NCBI GenBank assembly: GCA_021803215.1 | Contig: JAJZLV010000129.1 | Span: 1-33,769, forward strand | Reading direction: 5' to 3' | Source: Actinomycetes bacterium | GTDB lineage: Bacteria; Actinomycetota; Acidimicrobiia; Acidimicrobiales; Bog-793 | DNA length: 33,769 nt | Shown here: piece by piece, positions 15,445 to 24,148 of the stretch | How the letters are laid out: every line of letters starts with the position of its first letter | Position numbering within the stretch: the first letter of the stretch is position 1 | Translations under genes and position numbers: made by a program | The notes under the pieces: model-generated | What the model was told of the DNA's origin: nothing | Seen by the model: the letters and a program-made list of their open reading frames with translations, nothing else | Database searches by the model: none

Positions 15445-15576
15445 ATGGTGGCTCCTGAAAACCGGCTCGGTCACCTCGTGAGGGAGGGCCGCAGCCACGG
15501 ATCGAGAAGGGGGTGGGGAGGTTGGCTCGCAATAGAGCCCGCTCCTGAGAACCGATGCCGAAGGAGTCGGGGGTGA
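15445..15576 (+). CDS. Candidate 43-codon leader ORF coupled to pheS
   Basis: An open frame starting at the leaderless ATG and ending TGA at 15574-15576. Its stop overlaps the likely pheS start GTG (15573) as GTGA. The peptide is Gly/Arg-rich with two Trp codons (RRGWGGWL) and no Phe codon. It encodes the pentapeptide APENR twice, 30 codons apart (a 14-nt repeat at 15451 and 15541, one mismatch). A small hairpin GGCTC-GCAATA-GAGCC lies at 15524-15539. Translation would deliver ribosomes to pheS. It may be a chance frame; no homologue is recognised. Confidence 0.35.
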   Translation: MVAPENRLGHLVREGRSHGSRRGWGGWLAIEPAPENRCRRSRG

Positions 15577-16652
15577 GCGGGGGAGCCGTCGCAAGCAGCG
15601 ACGAGCTTCCTTTCACCCCGGCCGAGCTGGCCGAGATCGAAGCCGAGGCCCGCGCCGGCCTGGAGGCCGCCGCCGGTCTCGGGGCCCTGGCGGAGGCCGA
15701 GCGCCAGGCGCTCGGGAAGCGCTCGCGCTTCTCCCTGCTCTACCAGCAGCTCGGCCGGCTCTCGCCCGAGAGGCGAAAGGAAGCAGGCCAGCGGCTCCAC
15801 CAGCTGCGACGCCGCTTGGAAGACCTCGTCGAGGAGCGCCGGCACCTCCTCTTGGAGGCCGAGCGCCTTGCCCGCCTGGAGGCCGACCGGCTCGACCTGA
15901 CCGAGGTGCTCCCGGGCGAGCTGGCGGGACACCTCCATCTCGTGACCCTCGTCACCGAGCGGCTCGAGGACGTCTTCGTCGGTATGGGCTATGAGATCGC
16001 CGAGGGGCCCGAGCTCGAGACGGACTGGTACAACTTCCAGGCCCTCAACATCGGGGTCGACCACCCCGCCCGGGCCTCGACCGACACCTTCTTCGTCGAT
16101 GTGGAGGGAGAGGACGGGGCCGACTACCTCTTGCGCACCCACACCTCGCCGGTCCAGGTCCACCTCTTGGAACGAGGTCGTCTCCCCATCTACGCCGTGG
16201 CGCCCGGGCTCGTCTACCGGCGCGACACTGCCGATGCCACCCATCTGCCCGGCTTCCACCAGATCGAGGGCCTGGCGGTCGACCACTGCATCACCATGGG
16301 GGACCTGGCGGGCACGATCGAGTCCTTCGTCCACGCCCTCTTCGGCTCGGAGGTCTCCACCCGTCTCAGGCCCGGCTACTTCCCTTTCACCGAGCCGTCG
16401 GCCGAGTTCGAGATCTCCTGTCAGATCTGTGGCGGGGAGGGCTGCCGGACCTGCTCGATGACGGGCTGGATAGAGCTCGGCGGCTGCGGCATGGTTCACC
16501 CGAACGTCCTTTTGGCGACCGGCGTCGACCCAGAGGAGTGGTCCGGCTTCGCCTTCGGCTTCGGCGTCGATCGCCTCGCGACCATGCGCCACGGCATCGC
16601 CGACCTCCGCTCGTTCGTCGAGAACGACATCCGATTCCTCAGCCAGTTCTGA
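15573..16652 (+). CDS. pheS: Phenylalanyl-tRNA synthetase alpha subunit
   Basis: Catalytic subunit of the class II alpha2-beta2 synthetase that charges tRNA-Phe. The GTG at 15573 is chosen because AAGGAG lies 6 nt upstream; ATG 15555 has no ribosome site and adds only 6 residues. An N-terminal coiled-coil tRNA-binding arm spans about 20-110. The catalytic domain has LLRTHTSPVQV (near 186), the motif-2 region LVYRRDTADATHLPGFHQIEG and motif 3 FGFGVDRLATMRHG (near 330). A Cys-rich insert CQICGGEGCRTC (near 285) is seen in many bacterial PheS proteins. The protein has 359 residues. pheT follows after 25 nt. Confidence 0.95.
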   Translation: MSGGAVASSDELPFTPAELAEIEAEARAGLEAAAGLGALAEAERQALGKRSRFSLLYQQLGRLSPERRKEAGQRLHQLRRRLEDLVEERRHLLLEAERLARLEADRLDLTEVLPGELAGHLHLVTLVTERLEDVFVGMGYEIAEGPELETDWYNFQALNIGVDHPARASTDTFFVDVEGEDGADYLLRTHTSPVQVHLLERGRLPIYAVAPGLVYRRDTADATHLPGFHQIEGLAVDHCITMGDLAGTIESFVHALFGSEVSTRLRPGYFPFTEPSAEFEISCQICGGEGCRTCSMTGWIELGGCGMVHPNVLLATGVDPEEWSGFAFGFGVDRLATMRHGIADLRSFVENDIRFLSQF

Positions 16653-16677
16653 CCAAGCCTGAAAGGAGCGAGTGCCG

Positions 16678-19239
16678 ATGAGGGCCATCCTCTCGTGGTT
16701 GCGCGAGCTGACGCCGCTGCCGGTCGAGCCGGGTGACCGGCAGGCCGCCGCCGAGCTCGCGAGCGAGCTCGACTCCCTCGGGCTCGTGGTCGAGAGGGTC
16801 GAGCAGGTCGGTCAGGGCCTGGACCAGGTGGTGCTCGCCCGGGTGCTCGAGATCTCGCCGATCTCGGGGGCCGACCGCATCCGCCGGGTGGTGGTCGACA
16901 GGGGAGGGGGCGAGAGCGTCGAGGTGGTCTGCGGCGCCTGGAACTTCGAAGAGGGAGATGTCGTCCCCCTCGCCCCGGTCGGGGCAGAGCTGCCGGGCGG
17001 CTTCAAGATCGGGCGGCGGACGATGCGGGGCCAGGTCTCCGACGGCATGCTCTGCTCGGCGCGAGAGCTGGCCCTCTCCGACGACCACGCGGGCATCCTC
17101 GTCCTGGCGCGGCCCGCCGGCGAGCTACCGCCCGGAGTCGAGCTCGGGAGGAGCCTCGCCGAGCACCTCGGCATCGGAAGGGACGTGGTCTTCGACCTCG
17201 ACGTCGAGCCGAACCGGCCCGACTGCCTCTCCATGCTCGGCGTCGCCCGCGATCTCGCCGCCCGCTATGGGCTGCCCCTCTTCCCGCCCGAGCCGCGCCT
17301 CGAGGAGTCCGAGCCGTCCTCGGCCGAGCTGGCGAGCGTCGAGATCGAAGCCCCGGAGCTCTGCAGCCGCTTCATCGCCCGGGTGCTGACCGGGGCGCGG
17401 CCAGTCGCCTCCCCGCCCCTTTTGCAGCGCCGGCTCCACCTCGCCGGCATGCGACCGATCAACCTCCTCGTCGACGCCTCCAACTACGTCATGCTGGAGC
17501 TTGGCCAGCCGAACCACCCCTACGACCTGGACCGGCTAGGGGGAAGGGGCCTCCGGCTGCGGGCGGCCCACGCCGGAGAGAGCCTCGTCACCCTCGACGG
17601 CGAGACGCGCATCCTCGGGACCAGAGAGCCGAGGAGACGAGACGAGAGCAGCTCGCGCGAGGCCGTCATCTGCAACCTGAACGACCTCCCGGTCGGGATC
17701 GCCGGGGTCATGGGCGGCCACTCGAGCGAGATCGGGGAGGCCACCACCGCGGTGCTGCTCGAAGTCGCCCACTTCGACCAGGTGGCGGTCGGCCGCACGG
17801 CCCGCCGCCTCGGGCTGCGCACGGAGGCCTCGGTGCGCTTCGAGCGGGGCGTCGACCCGGCCGGCCTCGGGCGGGCGGCCGCCCGCTTCTGCGAGCTCGT
17901 CGTGAGCGGAGCCGAAGCGGCCGGGGTGGCCCCGCCGAAGGTGGCCCGCGGGATCGCCGAGGCTGCCGCCGCCTCCTTCGAGCCGACCCGCTTCCGGGTC
18001 CGTCCGGCCCGGGTCAACGCTCTCCTCGGCACCTCCTTGAGCGGCGCCGAGATGGCCTCTTTGCTCTCACCGGTCGGCTTCGAGGTGCGACCGGGCGGCG
18101 CGCAGGAGTCGCTCGAGGTGGTCGTGCCGTCGTTCCGCCCCGACGTGACCGGCGAGGTGGACATCGCGGAGGAGGTGGCTCGCACCTTCGGCTACCGCAA
18201 GATCGTCCCCACCGAGCGGCGCTCGCCGGCGGTCGGGGCCCTCGACGAGGTCCAGCTGCTGAGGCGCCGGATCAGGCGGGTGCTGGCCGGTGTCGGGGCG
18301 CACGAGGCCTGGACCAACTCGATCGTGAGCGAGCAAGAGCAGCTCCTGAGCGGTATCGGCGCCGATCTGGTCAGGCTGGCGAACCCGATGGTGGGAGACG
18401 AGAGCGTCATGCGGGCCGGCCTCCTACCGGGCCTCCTGAAAGCTCTCAGGTACAACTCGGGGCATCGCAACGGGGCGGTCAGGCTCTTCGAGATCGGAGA
18501 GGTCTTCGCCCTCTCTTCTGCCGCCGACGGCCGAGCCCGTCCCGACGAGCGCCAGCGGATCGCCGTCCTGCTGGCTCGCCGGGGCGACGGGGCCGAAGAG
18601 GCGGTGCGGGTCTGGCAGGTGCTGGCCGACTCGCTCGGCTTGGCCCGGGTCCGCCTCGTGCAGCCCGGCTTCGAGCAGGGGGCCTTTGAACCTGCGGGGA
18701 TCCCGGGCGGGCTCGAGCCGAGCCTGGCGGGGCTTCATCCGGCGCGGGCCGCCTGGCTCGTGGCCGACAAGACCCCGGCCGGCCCCGAAGAGAGTGACCG
18801 GCGAGAGGTGCCGGCGATCGGCTCGCTCGGAGAGATAGATCCGGAGCTGCTCGAGGCCTTCGGCCTCGCAGCCCGCCGCATCGGCTGGATCGAGCTCGAT
18901 CTCGAACGGCTCGCCGCCGCGCCCCGCCGCCCGGAGCTGGCCGAGCCTGTGAGCCGCTTTCCCTCGAGCGACATCGATCTCGCCTTCTCGGTCTCCGACG
19001 AGGTGCCGGCCGCCCGGGTGGAAGAGACGGTCGCCTTGGCGGCGGGGGAGCTCTGCGAGTCGGTCCGCCTCTTCGACGTCTACCGGGGGGAGGGGCTCGA
19101 AGAGGGGCAGCGCTCGCTCGCCTTCAGGCTCCGCCTGGTCGCTTTTGACCGCACGCTCACCGACGAAGAGGTCGCGGCGGTCCGCCGGCGCTGCATCGAG
19201 TCGGTCGAAGAGGCTCTTCCCGCCAAGCTGCGGGCCTAG
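16678..19239 (+). CDS. pheT: Phenylalanyl-tRNA synthetase beta subunit
   Basis: An 853-residue partner of PheS, providing tRNA binding and editing. The N-terminal MRAILSWLRELTPL is the usual PheT opening. An EMAP-type tRNA-binding domain spans about 40-150, then the B3/B4 editing region and the B5 domain. The ferredoxin-like anticodon-binding domain occupies the last ~95 residues (SRFPSSDIDLAF to LPAKLRA). ATG 16678 is preferred over GTG 16672 because AAAGGAG lies 9 nt before it and only 3 nt before the GTG. Length is normal. Confidence 0.96.
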   Translation: MRAILSWLRELTPLPVEPGDRQAAAELASELDSLGLVVERVEQVGQGLDQVVLARVLEISPISGADRIRRVVVDRGGGESVEVVCGAWNFEEGDVVPLAPVGAELPGGFKIGRRTMRGQVSDGMLCSARELALSDDHAGILVLARPAGELPPGVELGRSLAEHLGIGRDVVFDLDVEPNRPDCLSMLGVARDLAARYGLPLFPPEPRLEESEPSSAELASVEIEAPELCSRFIARVLTGARPVASPPLLQRRLHLAGMRPINLLVDASNYVMLELGQPNHPYDLDRLGGRGLRLRAAHAGESLVTLDGETRILGTREPRRRDESSSREAVICNLNDLPVGIAGVMGGHSSEIGEATTAVLLEVAHFDQVAVGRTARRLGLRTEASVRFERGVDPAGLGRAAARFCELVVSGAEAAGVAPPKVARGIAEAAAASFEPTRFRVRPARVNALLGTSLSGAEMASLLSPVGFEVRPGGAQESLEVVVPSFRPDVTGEVDIAEEVARTFGYRKIVPTERRSPAVGALDEVQLLRRRIRRVLAGVGAHEAWTNSIVSEQEQLLSGIGADLVRLANPMVGDESVMRAGLLPGLLKALRYNSGHRNGAVRLFEIGEVFALSSAADGRARPDERQRIAVLLARRGDGAEEAVRVWQVLADSLGLARVRLVQPGFEQGAFEPAGIPGGLEPSLAGLHPARAAWLVADKTPAGPEESDRREVPAIGSLGEIDPELLEAFGLAARRIGWIELDLERLAAAPRRPELAEPVSRFPSSDIDLAFSVSDEVPAARVEETVALAAGELCESVRLFDVYRGEGLEEGQRSLAFRLRLVAFDRTLTDEEVAAVRRRCIESVEEALPAKLRA

Positions 19240-19260
19240 CCGGGCCCGGGCGGCCCCGGC
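19239..19260. terminator. GC-rich hairpin between convergent genes
   Basis: GCCGGG (19239-19244) pairs with CCCGGC (19255-19260) around a 10-nt loop, immediately after pheT and before the end of the opposite-strand gene. There is no T tract, so intrinsic termination is uncertain. Confidence 0.3.
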
Positions 19261-19268
19261 ACCTCGGC

Positions 19269-19667
19269 TCAGTCCTCGCCCCGCAACCTGAAGACGAGAT
19301 CGCTCGCCAGCGGCCCGAGGTAGCTCGCCAGGCGGTCGAGCAAGCCGGGTGGGAGGCAGCCGAGCAGCTGGTCGTACAAGCTGGCCACCGGGTCGACCCG
19401 CCGGTCGGCCGCCAGCTCCTCCAAGAGGGCGCAGCAGCGCTCGATCAGCTCCTCACGGCCACCGGTGGCGAGGAGGTCCGCCATGAAGTCGGCCAGCTCG
19501 TTCAGGACGATCTCGTCGCTCAGATCCTCCTCGTAGAGCTCGGCCAGCTCCGAGAAGAGCTCGTCGAACTCGGGCGCCAGCCGGGCGTGCACGACCCGGG
19601 CGCAGATGAGAGCAGGCGGATCTCCGGGCTCTTGGCCGAAATCGATCCCTTCGCTGTTCGCGATCAC
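19269..19667 (-). CDS. Acidic helical protein of unknown function
   Basis: A 132-residue, strongly acidic protein with no signal peptide or membrane segment. It is predicted all-helical, with repeated Leu/Glu/Asp-rich stretches such as LFSELAELYEEDLSDEIVLNELADF and CCALLEELA. The GTG at 19667 is chosen because AAGGAGGA lies 4 nt upstream. The layout, an acidic first helix followed by a compact helical bundle, recalls small immunity-like or DUF-type proteins, but no conserved motif is recognised and no function is given. No toxin-like neighbour is seen. The coding status is supported by the good ribosome site and the third-position GC bias. Confidence 0.72.
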   Translation of the reverse strand: MIANSEGIDFGQEPGDPPALICARVVHARLAPEFDELFSELAELYEEDLSDEIVLNELADFMADLLATGGREELIERCCALLEELAADRRVDPVASLYDQLLGCLPPGLLDRLASYLGPLASDLVFRLRGED

Positions 19668-19800
19668 CTCGTCCTCCTTCGCAGGCGCTCTCCTGGCCCA
19701 TGACGGACGGGCGATCTGTCGGCGCGGGCCGACGGTGGAAAGCTACTCCGGCGGTGCGCGCCGGGCGATTCGTGGCGCCTGGCCTGGCCGCAGGCGACAG

Positions 19801-19806
19801 TACTGT
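19801..19806 (+). promoter_or_regulatory. Putative -10 box for leaderless gene at 19813
   Basis: TACTGT followed by exactly 6 nt and then GTG 19813. There is no Shine-Dalgarno sequence before the GTG, which fits leaderless translation. Confidence 0.5.
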
Positions 19807-19812
19807 TGGCTC

Positions 19813-20280
19813 GTGGCCGCACCCAAGCTCGAGCGTCGCACCCTCGCTCTTTCAGCCCTGGCGCTCCCGCTACTCGGCATGATCGGGCTCTTCGCCTGGG
19901 CCGGGTCGAGCAGCTCGCCGAGCGCGAGCGCCGTCGTGGCGAGGTTCTTCGATGCCTACAACCGCCGTGACTGTGCCGGTGTGAGCCAGGCCTTCTACCG
20001 CGCGCCCGGGGTTCACACACCGACCTGCGCCCAGCTGTTCGGCTCTTCGCCGCCCACCTACAGCCACTGCAGCGAGAGCCCCCTTTCCCCCGCGACGGCC
20101 AGCGCCCTCTCCTCCCGGGTGCCCTCGAACTACACCTCGGTCCGCTTGGTCCAGGCTTCGTGCACCCAGTCCTCGCGTCTGGCCGGCAAGGCCTCGTCGC
20201 ATGGGGTCGTCTTCGACTTCCTGCTGGCCACTGCGCCGAGCGGCGAGCAGGCCATCATCACGATTGGAAGGGCCCCCTAG
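19813..20280 (+). CDS. Secreted or membrane-anchored protein, unknown function
   Basis: A 155-residue protein. Residues about 8-31 form one hydrophobic helix (LALSALALPLLGMIGLFAWAG) after a basic N-terminus, so the rest should lie outside the membrane. The exported part starts SASAVVARFFDAYNRRDCAGV, which resembles the first helix of NTF2/SnoaL-like folds, but this is only a hint. It is Ser-rich and has four cysteines that could form two disulfides. The GTG start is supported by the TACTGT box. It ends 4 nt before the end of the convergent ubiB-like gene. Confidence 0.68.
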   Translation: MAAPKLERRTLALSALALPLLGMIGLFAWAGSSSSPSASAVVARFFDAYNRRDCAGVSQAFYRAPGVHTPTCAQLFGSSPPTYSHCSESPLSPATASALSSRVPSNYTSVRLVQASCTQSSRLAGKASSHGVVFDFLLATAPSGEQAIITIGRAP

Positions 20281-20284
20281 GCGC

Positions 20285-21892
20285 TCAGGCCTTCTCGCCG
20301 CGTCCGGACTCCTCGAGCTTGTGCCTCAAGGTCTCGCGGCGCGCCTGCAGCTCCCGGTAGGTGATCTGCCGGGTCTCGGCTGAGAGCCCGATCGAGGCCC
20401 GCAGCCCGTCGAGGTCGACGGGGGTCGAGCGGACGTCGACGCCCACCTCGGCTGCGATCCGCTCGGCGTGGTGCTCGGCGAAGTAGGCGGCGATGACGGC
20501 TACCTCTCCGAGCAGGTCTATCTCAGGAGCCATCGTGGCGACTGCCCCGTCGACGAAGAGCATGTCCTTCACGAACAGCATGAGCTCTTTCGGCATCTTG
20601 GCGCCATAGGAGAGGAGCTGGCGGGTGAGGTCGCGTATCTGGGCCGTGAGCTCCTCGGCCGAGAGCAAGGTGACGTCCTGGGCCGGCCTGTCCAGCCCGA
20701 GGGCTCTGATGACCTCGTCGGTGTCCGCCTCGGGCGGGAGAGCCCCGAGCTCTCGGAGCGCCTCTATCTGGCTCGGAACGTCGTTTGTCGTCCCGCCGAC
20801 GAGGAGGCGGAGGAAGGCCCGCCGCTGCCTCTCGTCGAGGCGCCCGACTATCCCGTGGTCCAAGAGGGCCACCCGGCCGCCTGGTTGCACGAAGAGGTTG
20901 CCGCCGTGCAGGTCACCATGGAAGACGCCGTAGAGCAGAGCACCCTCGAGAAAGGCGATGACCAGGCCCCGCAGCACCTCCTCGGTGGCGATTCCGGCGT
21001 CGCGCATGCCCTTGACATCGTCCCAGGCGAAGCCGGCCAGGCTCTCCATCACGAGCATCCGCTTGGTCACGAGCACCGGATGGGGCCGGGGGACGATGAT
21101 CGAGCGCTGTCCGGTGAGGGCCAGCACCCGGCCGATGTCGAGCATGCTGTCGGCCTCGAGGCGGAAGTCGAGCTCCTCGACGATCGTCTCGGCGAACAGC
21201 TCGATGAGAGCGGGCGGGTTGGCCAGCGCCGAGATCGGTATCCTCCCGACGAGGAAGGGGGCGATGTAGCTCATGACCGCCAGGTCGTGGCGGACGAGCT
21301 GGGCGACCTTCGGGCGCTGCACCTTCACGACGACGCTCTCTCCCGTCCGGAGCACCGCCCGGTGGACCTGGGCGATCGAGGCAGCCGCTATCGGCACCGG
21401 GTCGAAGCTCGCGAAGGTGCTGTCGAGGCTGCCGGCGAGCTCGGCTTCCAAGGTGGCCCGCACCACCTCGAATGCCTCGGCCGGCACCCGGTCCCGTAAC
21501 AACTTGAACTGGGAGACGACCTCCTCGGGGAAGATGCCCTCGCCCGAGGAGAGGATCTGGCCGAGCTTTATGAACGTCGGGCCGAGGCGCTGGAAGCCGC
21601 GCCGCAGCCGCCGGGAGAGCCCGGCCCGCGAGGCCTCCTTTCCCTTCGGGCGGTCGAGGAGGTACCAGCCGGCAAAGGCGTAGGCCAAGACGGCCGTCAC
21701 CTGGAAGATCCGGCTCACCGGTGGGAGGCGGCGGCGCCTTGTCAAGAGGGGCAGCCTCGCCCGGGTGCTGGCCCGCAGCTGCCCGGCGTCCCGGCGCCAG
21801 GAGAGCTCGACGCCCGCCAGCGAGAAGGGACCCTCCGTCGTGAAGGAGTAGGTCTCGGTGTCGGAAGTGGGCTCGGGCACCTCTCCAGTCAA
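20285..21892 (-). CDS. UbiB/ABC1 (ADCK) family atypical kinase-like protein
   Basis: A 535-residue member of the atypical protein-kinase-like family, some of whose members support quinone lipid synthesis. Hallmarks are the KxGQ motif in PTFIKLGQILSS (near 108), the Ala-rich nucleotide loop AAASIAQVH, the lysine strand VVVKVQRP, EELDFRLEA, and the catalytic region FHGDLHGGNLF followed by LLDHGIVG (325-350). The TTG start at 21892 has no clear ribosome site; a GTG four codons later is an alternative. It lies 22 nt downstream of fabF on the same strand and so probably forms the end of the fab operon. The substrate is unknown. Confidence 0.9.
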   Translation of the reverse strand: MTGEVPEPTSDTETYSFTTEGPFSLAGVELSWRRDAGQLRASTRARLPLLTRRRRLPPVSRIFQVTAVLAYAFAGWYLLDRPKGKEASRAGLSRRLRRGFQRLGPTFIKLGQILSSGEGIFPEEVVSQFKLLRDRVPAEAFEVVRATLEAELAGSLDSTFASFDPVPIAAASIAQVHRAVLRTGESVVVKVQRPKVAQLVRHDLAVMSYIAPFLVGRIPISALANPPALIELFAETIVEELDFRLEADSMLDIGRVLALTGQRSIIVPRPHPVLVTKRMLVMESLAGFAWDDVKGMRDAGIATEEVLRGLVIAFLEGALLYGVFHGDLHGGNLFVQPGGRVALLDHGIVGRLDERQRRAFLRLLVGGTTNDVPSQIEALRELGALPPEADTDEVIRALGLDRPAQDVTLLSAEELTAQIRDLTRQLLSYGAKMPKELMLFVKDMLFVDGAVATMAPEIDLLGEVAVIAAYFAEHHAERIAAEVGVDVRSTPVDLDGLRASIGLSAETRQITYRELQARRETLRHKLEESGRGEKA

Positions 21893-21914
21893 GCGCCGAA
21901 AGCGGCGGTCGTCG

Positions 21915-23102
21915 TCACTCGCTGAAGCTCGAGAGCACGATCGTGCCGTTGTGGCCGCCGAAGCCGAAGCTGTTCGAGAGCAGGGCGCCCTCCTCGAAGG
22001 GGGCGGGGCCGCCGGTCACCAGGTCCAGGTGGATCTCGGGGTCGAGCTGCTCCAGGCCGACCGTCGGCGGGATCAGGCGGCGCTCGATCGTGAGGCTGGC
22101 GGCCACGGCCTCGAGAGCGCCGGCGGCGCCGAGGCTGTGGCCGGTGACCCCTTTCAGCGAGGTGACGGGCGGGCTCTCGGAGCCGAAGAGCTTCTCGAGG
22201 GCCTCGGCCTCGGCGAGGTCGTTGAGTGGGGTCGAGGTCCCGTGGGCGTTGACGTGGGTGATGTCGGCCGGGGAGAGCCCGGCGTCCTCGAGGGCGAACT
22301 GCATGCAGGCGAGGGCCCCAGCGCCTCCGGGTGCGGGAGCGGTTATGTGGTGGGCGTCCGCGGTCGAGCCGGAGCCGAGCATCTCGGCGTAGATGTGGGC
22401 GCCTCGCGCCCTGGCGTGCCCGAGCTCCTCGAGCAGCAGGGCGCCGGCTCCCTCGCCCATGACGAAGCCGTCGCGCCGGACGTCGAAGGGCCGGGACTCG
22501 CCCGAGGTGGAAAGGGCCGTCATGTTCGAGAAGGCCGCCATGGCGACCGGCGTCATGGCGGCCTCGGCCCCTCCGCCCACAACGAGGTCGCAGCGACCGT
22601 AGGCGATCAGCCGGTAGGCGGCTGCGATCGACTGCGTCCCGGCAGCGCAAGCGGTGACGACCGTCTCGCAGGGTCCGTGCCAGCCAAAGCGCATCGAGAC
22701 GGAGGCCGCTCCCGCGTTGGCCATCATCATCGGGACGAGGAAGGGCGAGACGCGGCGGGGCCCCTTCTCCTGCAGCACCTTTATCTGGCCCTCGAGGGTC
22801 TCGAGGCCCCCGACGCCGGTGCCGATCACGACGCCGGCCCGGGCGGGGTCCGGTTCGGGGTGGCCCCCGTCCTCGAGCGCCATCTGGGCGGCCGCCACGG
22901 CGAACTGCTGGAAACGGTCGGCCCGGCGGGACTGCTTCAGATCGAACCAGGGGCTCGGGTCGAAGTCCCTCACCCGCCGCTCTCCTTCAGGAGCAGGCCC
23001 GTTCAGACCCTCGAAGAAGGCGTCGAGCCCGATGCCGGCGCACGAGACGACGCCGAGACCGGTCACGACGACCCGGCGCCGGCCCCGGCGCTCGAGCTCC
23101 AT
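21915..23102 (-). CDS. fabF: Beta-ketoacyl-ACP synthase II
   Basis: Condensing enzyme that elongates acyl-ACP with malonyl-ACP. The Cys-His-His triad is visible: Cys152 in VVTACAAGTQS, His287 in NAHGTSTPLND and His322 in GVTGHSLGAAGA, with Lys317 just before. The ATG at 23102 overlaps the acpP stop (TGATG); the longer frame through acpP is ignored. At 395 residues it is a little shorter than the usual ~410. It follows acpP as in many fab operons. Confidence 0.95.
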   Translation of the reverse strand: MELERRGRRRVVVTGLGVVSCAGIGLDAFFEGLNGPAPEGERRVRDFDPSPWFDLKQSRRADRFQQFAVAAAQMALEDGGHPEPDPARAGVVIGTGVGGLETLEGQIKVLQEKGPRRVSPFLVPMMMANAGAASVSMRFGWHGPCETVVTACAAGTQSIAAAYRLIAYGRCDLVVGGGAEAAMTPVAMAAFSNMTALSTSGESRPFDVRRDGFVMGEGAGALLLEELGHARARGAHIYAEMLGSGSTADAHHITAPAPGGAGALACMQFALEDAGLSPADITHVNAHGTSTPLNDLAEAEALEKLFGSESPPVTSLKGVTGHSLGAAGALEAVAASLTIERRLIPPTVGLEQLDPEIHLDLVTGGPAPFEEGALLSNSFGFGGHNGTIVLSSFSE

Positions 23103-23341
23103 CAGAGCTTGGAGGTGACGAGCTCGAAGGCCTGCCCGATGGTCTCGACTCCCTCGAGCTCGCTCTCTTCGACCGTGATGTCGAAGGCCTCCTCGAGAGC
23201 CATGACGAGCTCGACCACCTCGAGGCTGTCGGCTTCGAGGTCGCCAGCGAAGCTGGCCGCCGGGGTGATCTTCTCGGCCGGCACCTGCAGCACCTCGACG
23301 GCGCATTCCTTGAACTTCTCGAAGGCGGCTTCGTTGTCCAC
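23102..23341 (-). CDS. acpP: Acyl carrier protein
   Basis: A 79-residue acidic four-helix carrier. Ser39 in LEADSLEVVELVMALEE is the 4'-phosphopantetheine site. GTG at 23341 is preferred because AAAGGTGA lies 4-8 nt upstream; GTG 23350 would add three residues and has no clear ribosome site. The gene lies between fabG and fabF in a complete type II fatty-acid operon. The 72-nt gap from fabG, longer than elsewhere in the operon, holds a small GGCGG/CCGCC hairpin (23362-23376). Confidence 0.95.
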   Translation of the reverse strand: MDNEAAFEKFKECAVEVLQVPAEKITPAASFAGDLEADSLEVVELVMALEEAFDITVEESELEGVETIGQAFELVTSKL

Positions 23342-23413
23342 TCGTGTCACCTTTCATCCCGGGCGGCGATACCGCCTCTAATCCTCGGTTCCCTCTAGCT
23401 GATCTCTAGGCCC

Positions 23414-24148
23414 TCAGTGTCCCATGCCGAGACCGCCGTCGACGGGGATCACGGCCCCCGTGACATAGCCGGCCTCCTCGCTGACGAGCCAGGCTACGGC
23501 CCCCGCCACCTCCTCGGGCTCGGCCGCCCTTTGGAGCGGCACCGCCGAGGTGAGAGCCGAGAGTCGCTCTGCTCCAAGGACAGCTGTCATGTCAGTCGAG
23601 ACGACTCCCGGGGCGACGACGTTCACCGTGATGTTGCGGCCGGCGAGCTCGCGGGCCAACGAGCGCCCGAAGCCGACGAGGCCGGCCTTCGAGGCGGCGT
23701 AGTTGGTCTGGCCGGCCGAGCCGAGCAGGCCGACGACCGAGGAGATGAGCACGATGCGGCCGTATCGGGCCCGCAACATCTTCTGGCTCGCCCGCTTGCA
23801 GGTGCGGTAGGTGGCCGTCAGGTTCGTCTCGATCACCGCGCTCCAGGAGTCCTCGCTCATGCGCAGCAAGAGGGTGTCGTCGGTGATGCCGGCCGAGCAG
23901 ACGAGGATCTCGACGTTGCCGAGCCTCTCCTCTGTCTCCTTGAAGGCGGCCTCGACCTGTTCGGGGGAGGTGACGTCGCAGCTGACCGGCAGGAGCGGCT
24001 CGCTGCCGGCCGGCCCCTCGAGAGGAGCCGGAGGAGCGCTCCTCCAGGTGACCGCCACCCTGCAGCCGTCCCTCTGCAGCCGTCGGGCGGTCGCAAGCCC
24101 GATCCCGCGCGAGCCTCCCGTTACGAGAGCGACCCGTCCCTCGCTCAC
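23414..24148 (-). CDS. fabG: 3-oxoacyl-ACP reductase
   Basis: NADPH-dependent short-chain dehydrogenase that reduces beta-ketoacyl-ACP. It has TGGSRGIG (10-17), CSAG (84-87) and the catalytic set Asn109, Ser137, Tyr150 and Lys154 (YAASK), plus the C-terminal GAVIPVDGG. The protein has 244 residues. The GTG start overlaps the fabH stop (GTGA). Its place between fabH and acpP supports FabG over other SDR roles. Confidence 0.94.
   Translation of the reverse strand: MSEGRVALVTGGSRGIGLATARRLQRDGCRVAVTWRSAPPAPLEGPAGSEPLLPVSCDVTSPEQVEAAFKETEERLGNVEILVCSAGITDDTLLLRMSEDSWSAVIETNLTATYRTCKRASQKMLRARYGRIVLISSVVGLLGSAGQTNYAASKAGLVGFGRSLARELAGRNITVNVVAPGVVSTDMTAVLGAERLSALTSAVPLQRAAEPEEVAGAVAWLVSEEAGYVTGAVIPVDGGLGMGH

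Noticed and set aside
15439-15572. T-box riboswitch or Phe attenuator before pheS
   Set aside because: The conserved T-box sequence AGGGTGGNACCGCG is not present (only a loosely similar G-rich stretch), and the leader ORF has no Phe codons or terminator with a T tract.
21858-23381. 507-codon plus-strand frame opposite fabF and acpP
   Set aside because: It mirrors the codon bias of well-supported genes on the other strand; the product is low-complexity and matches nothing.
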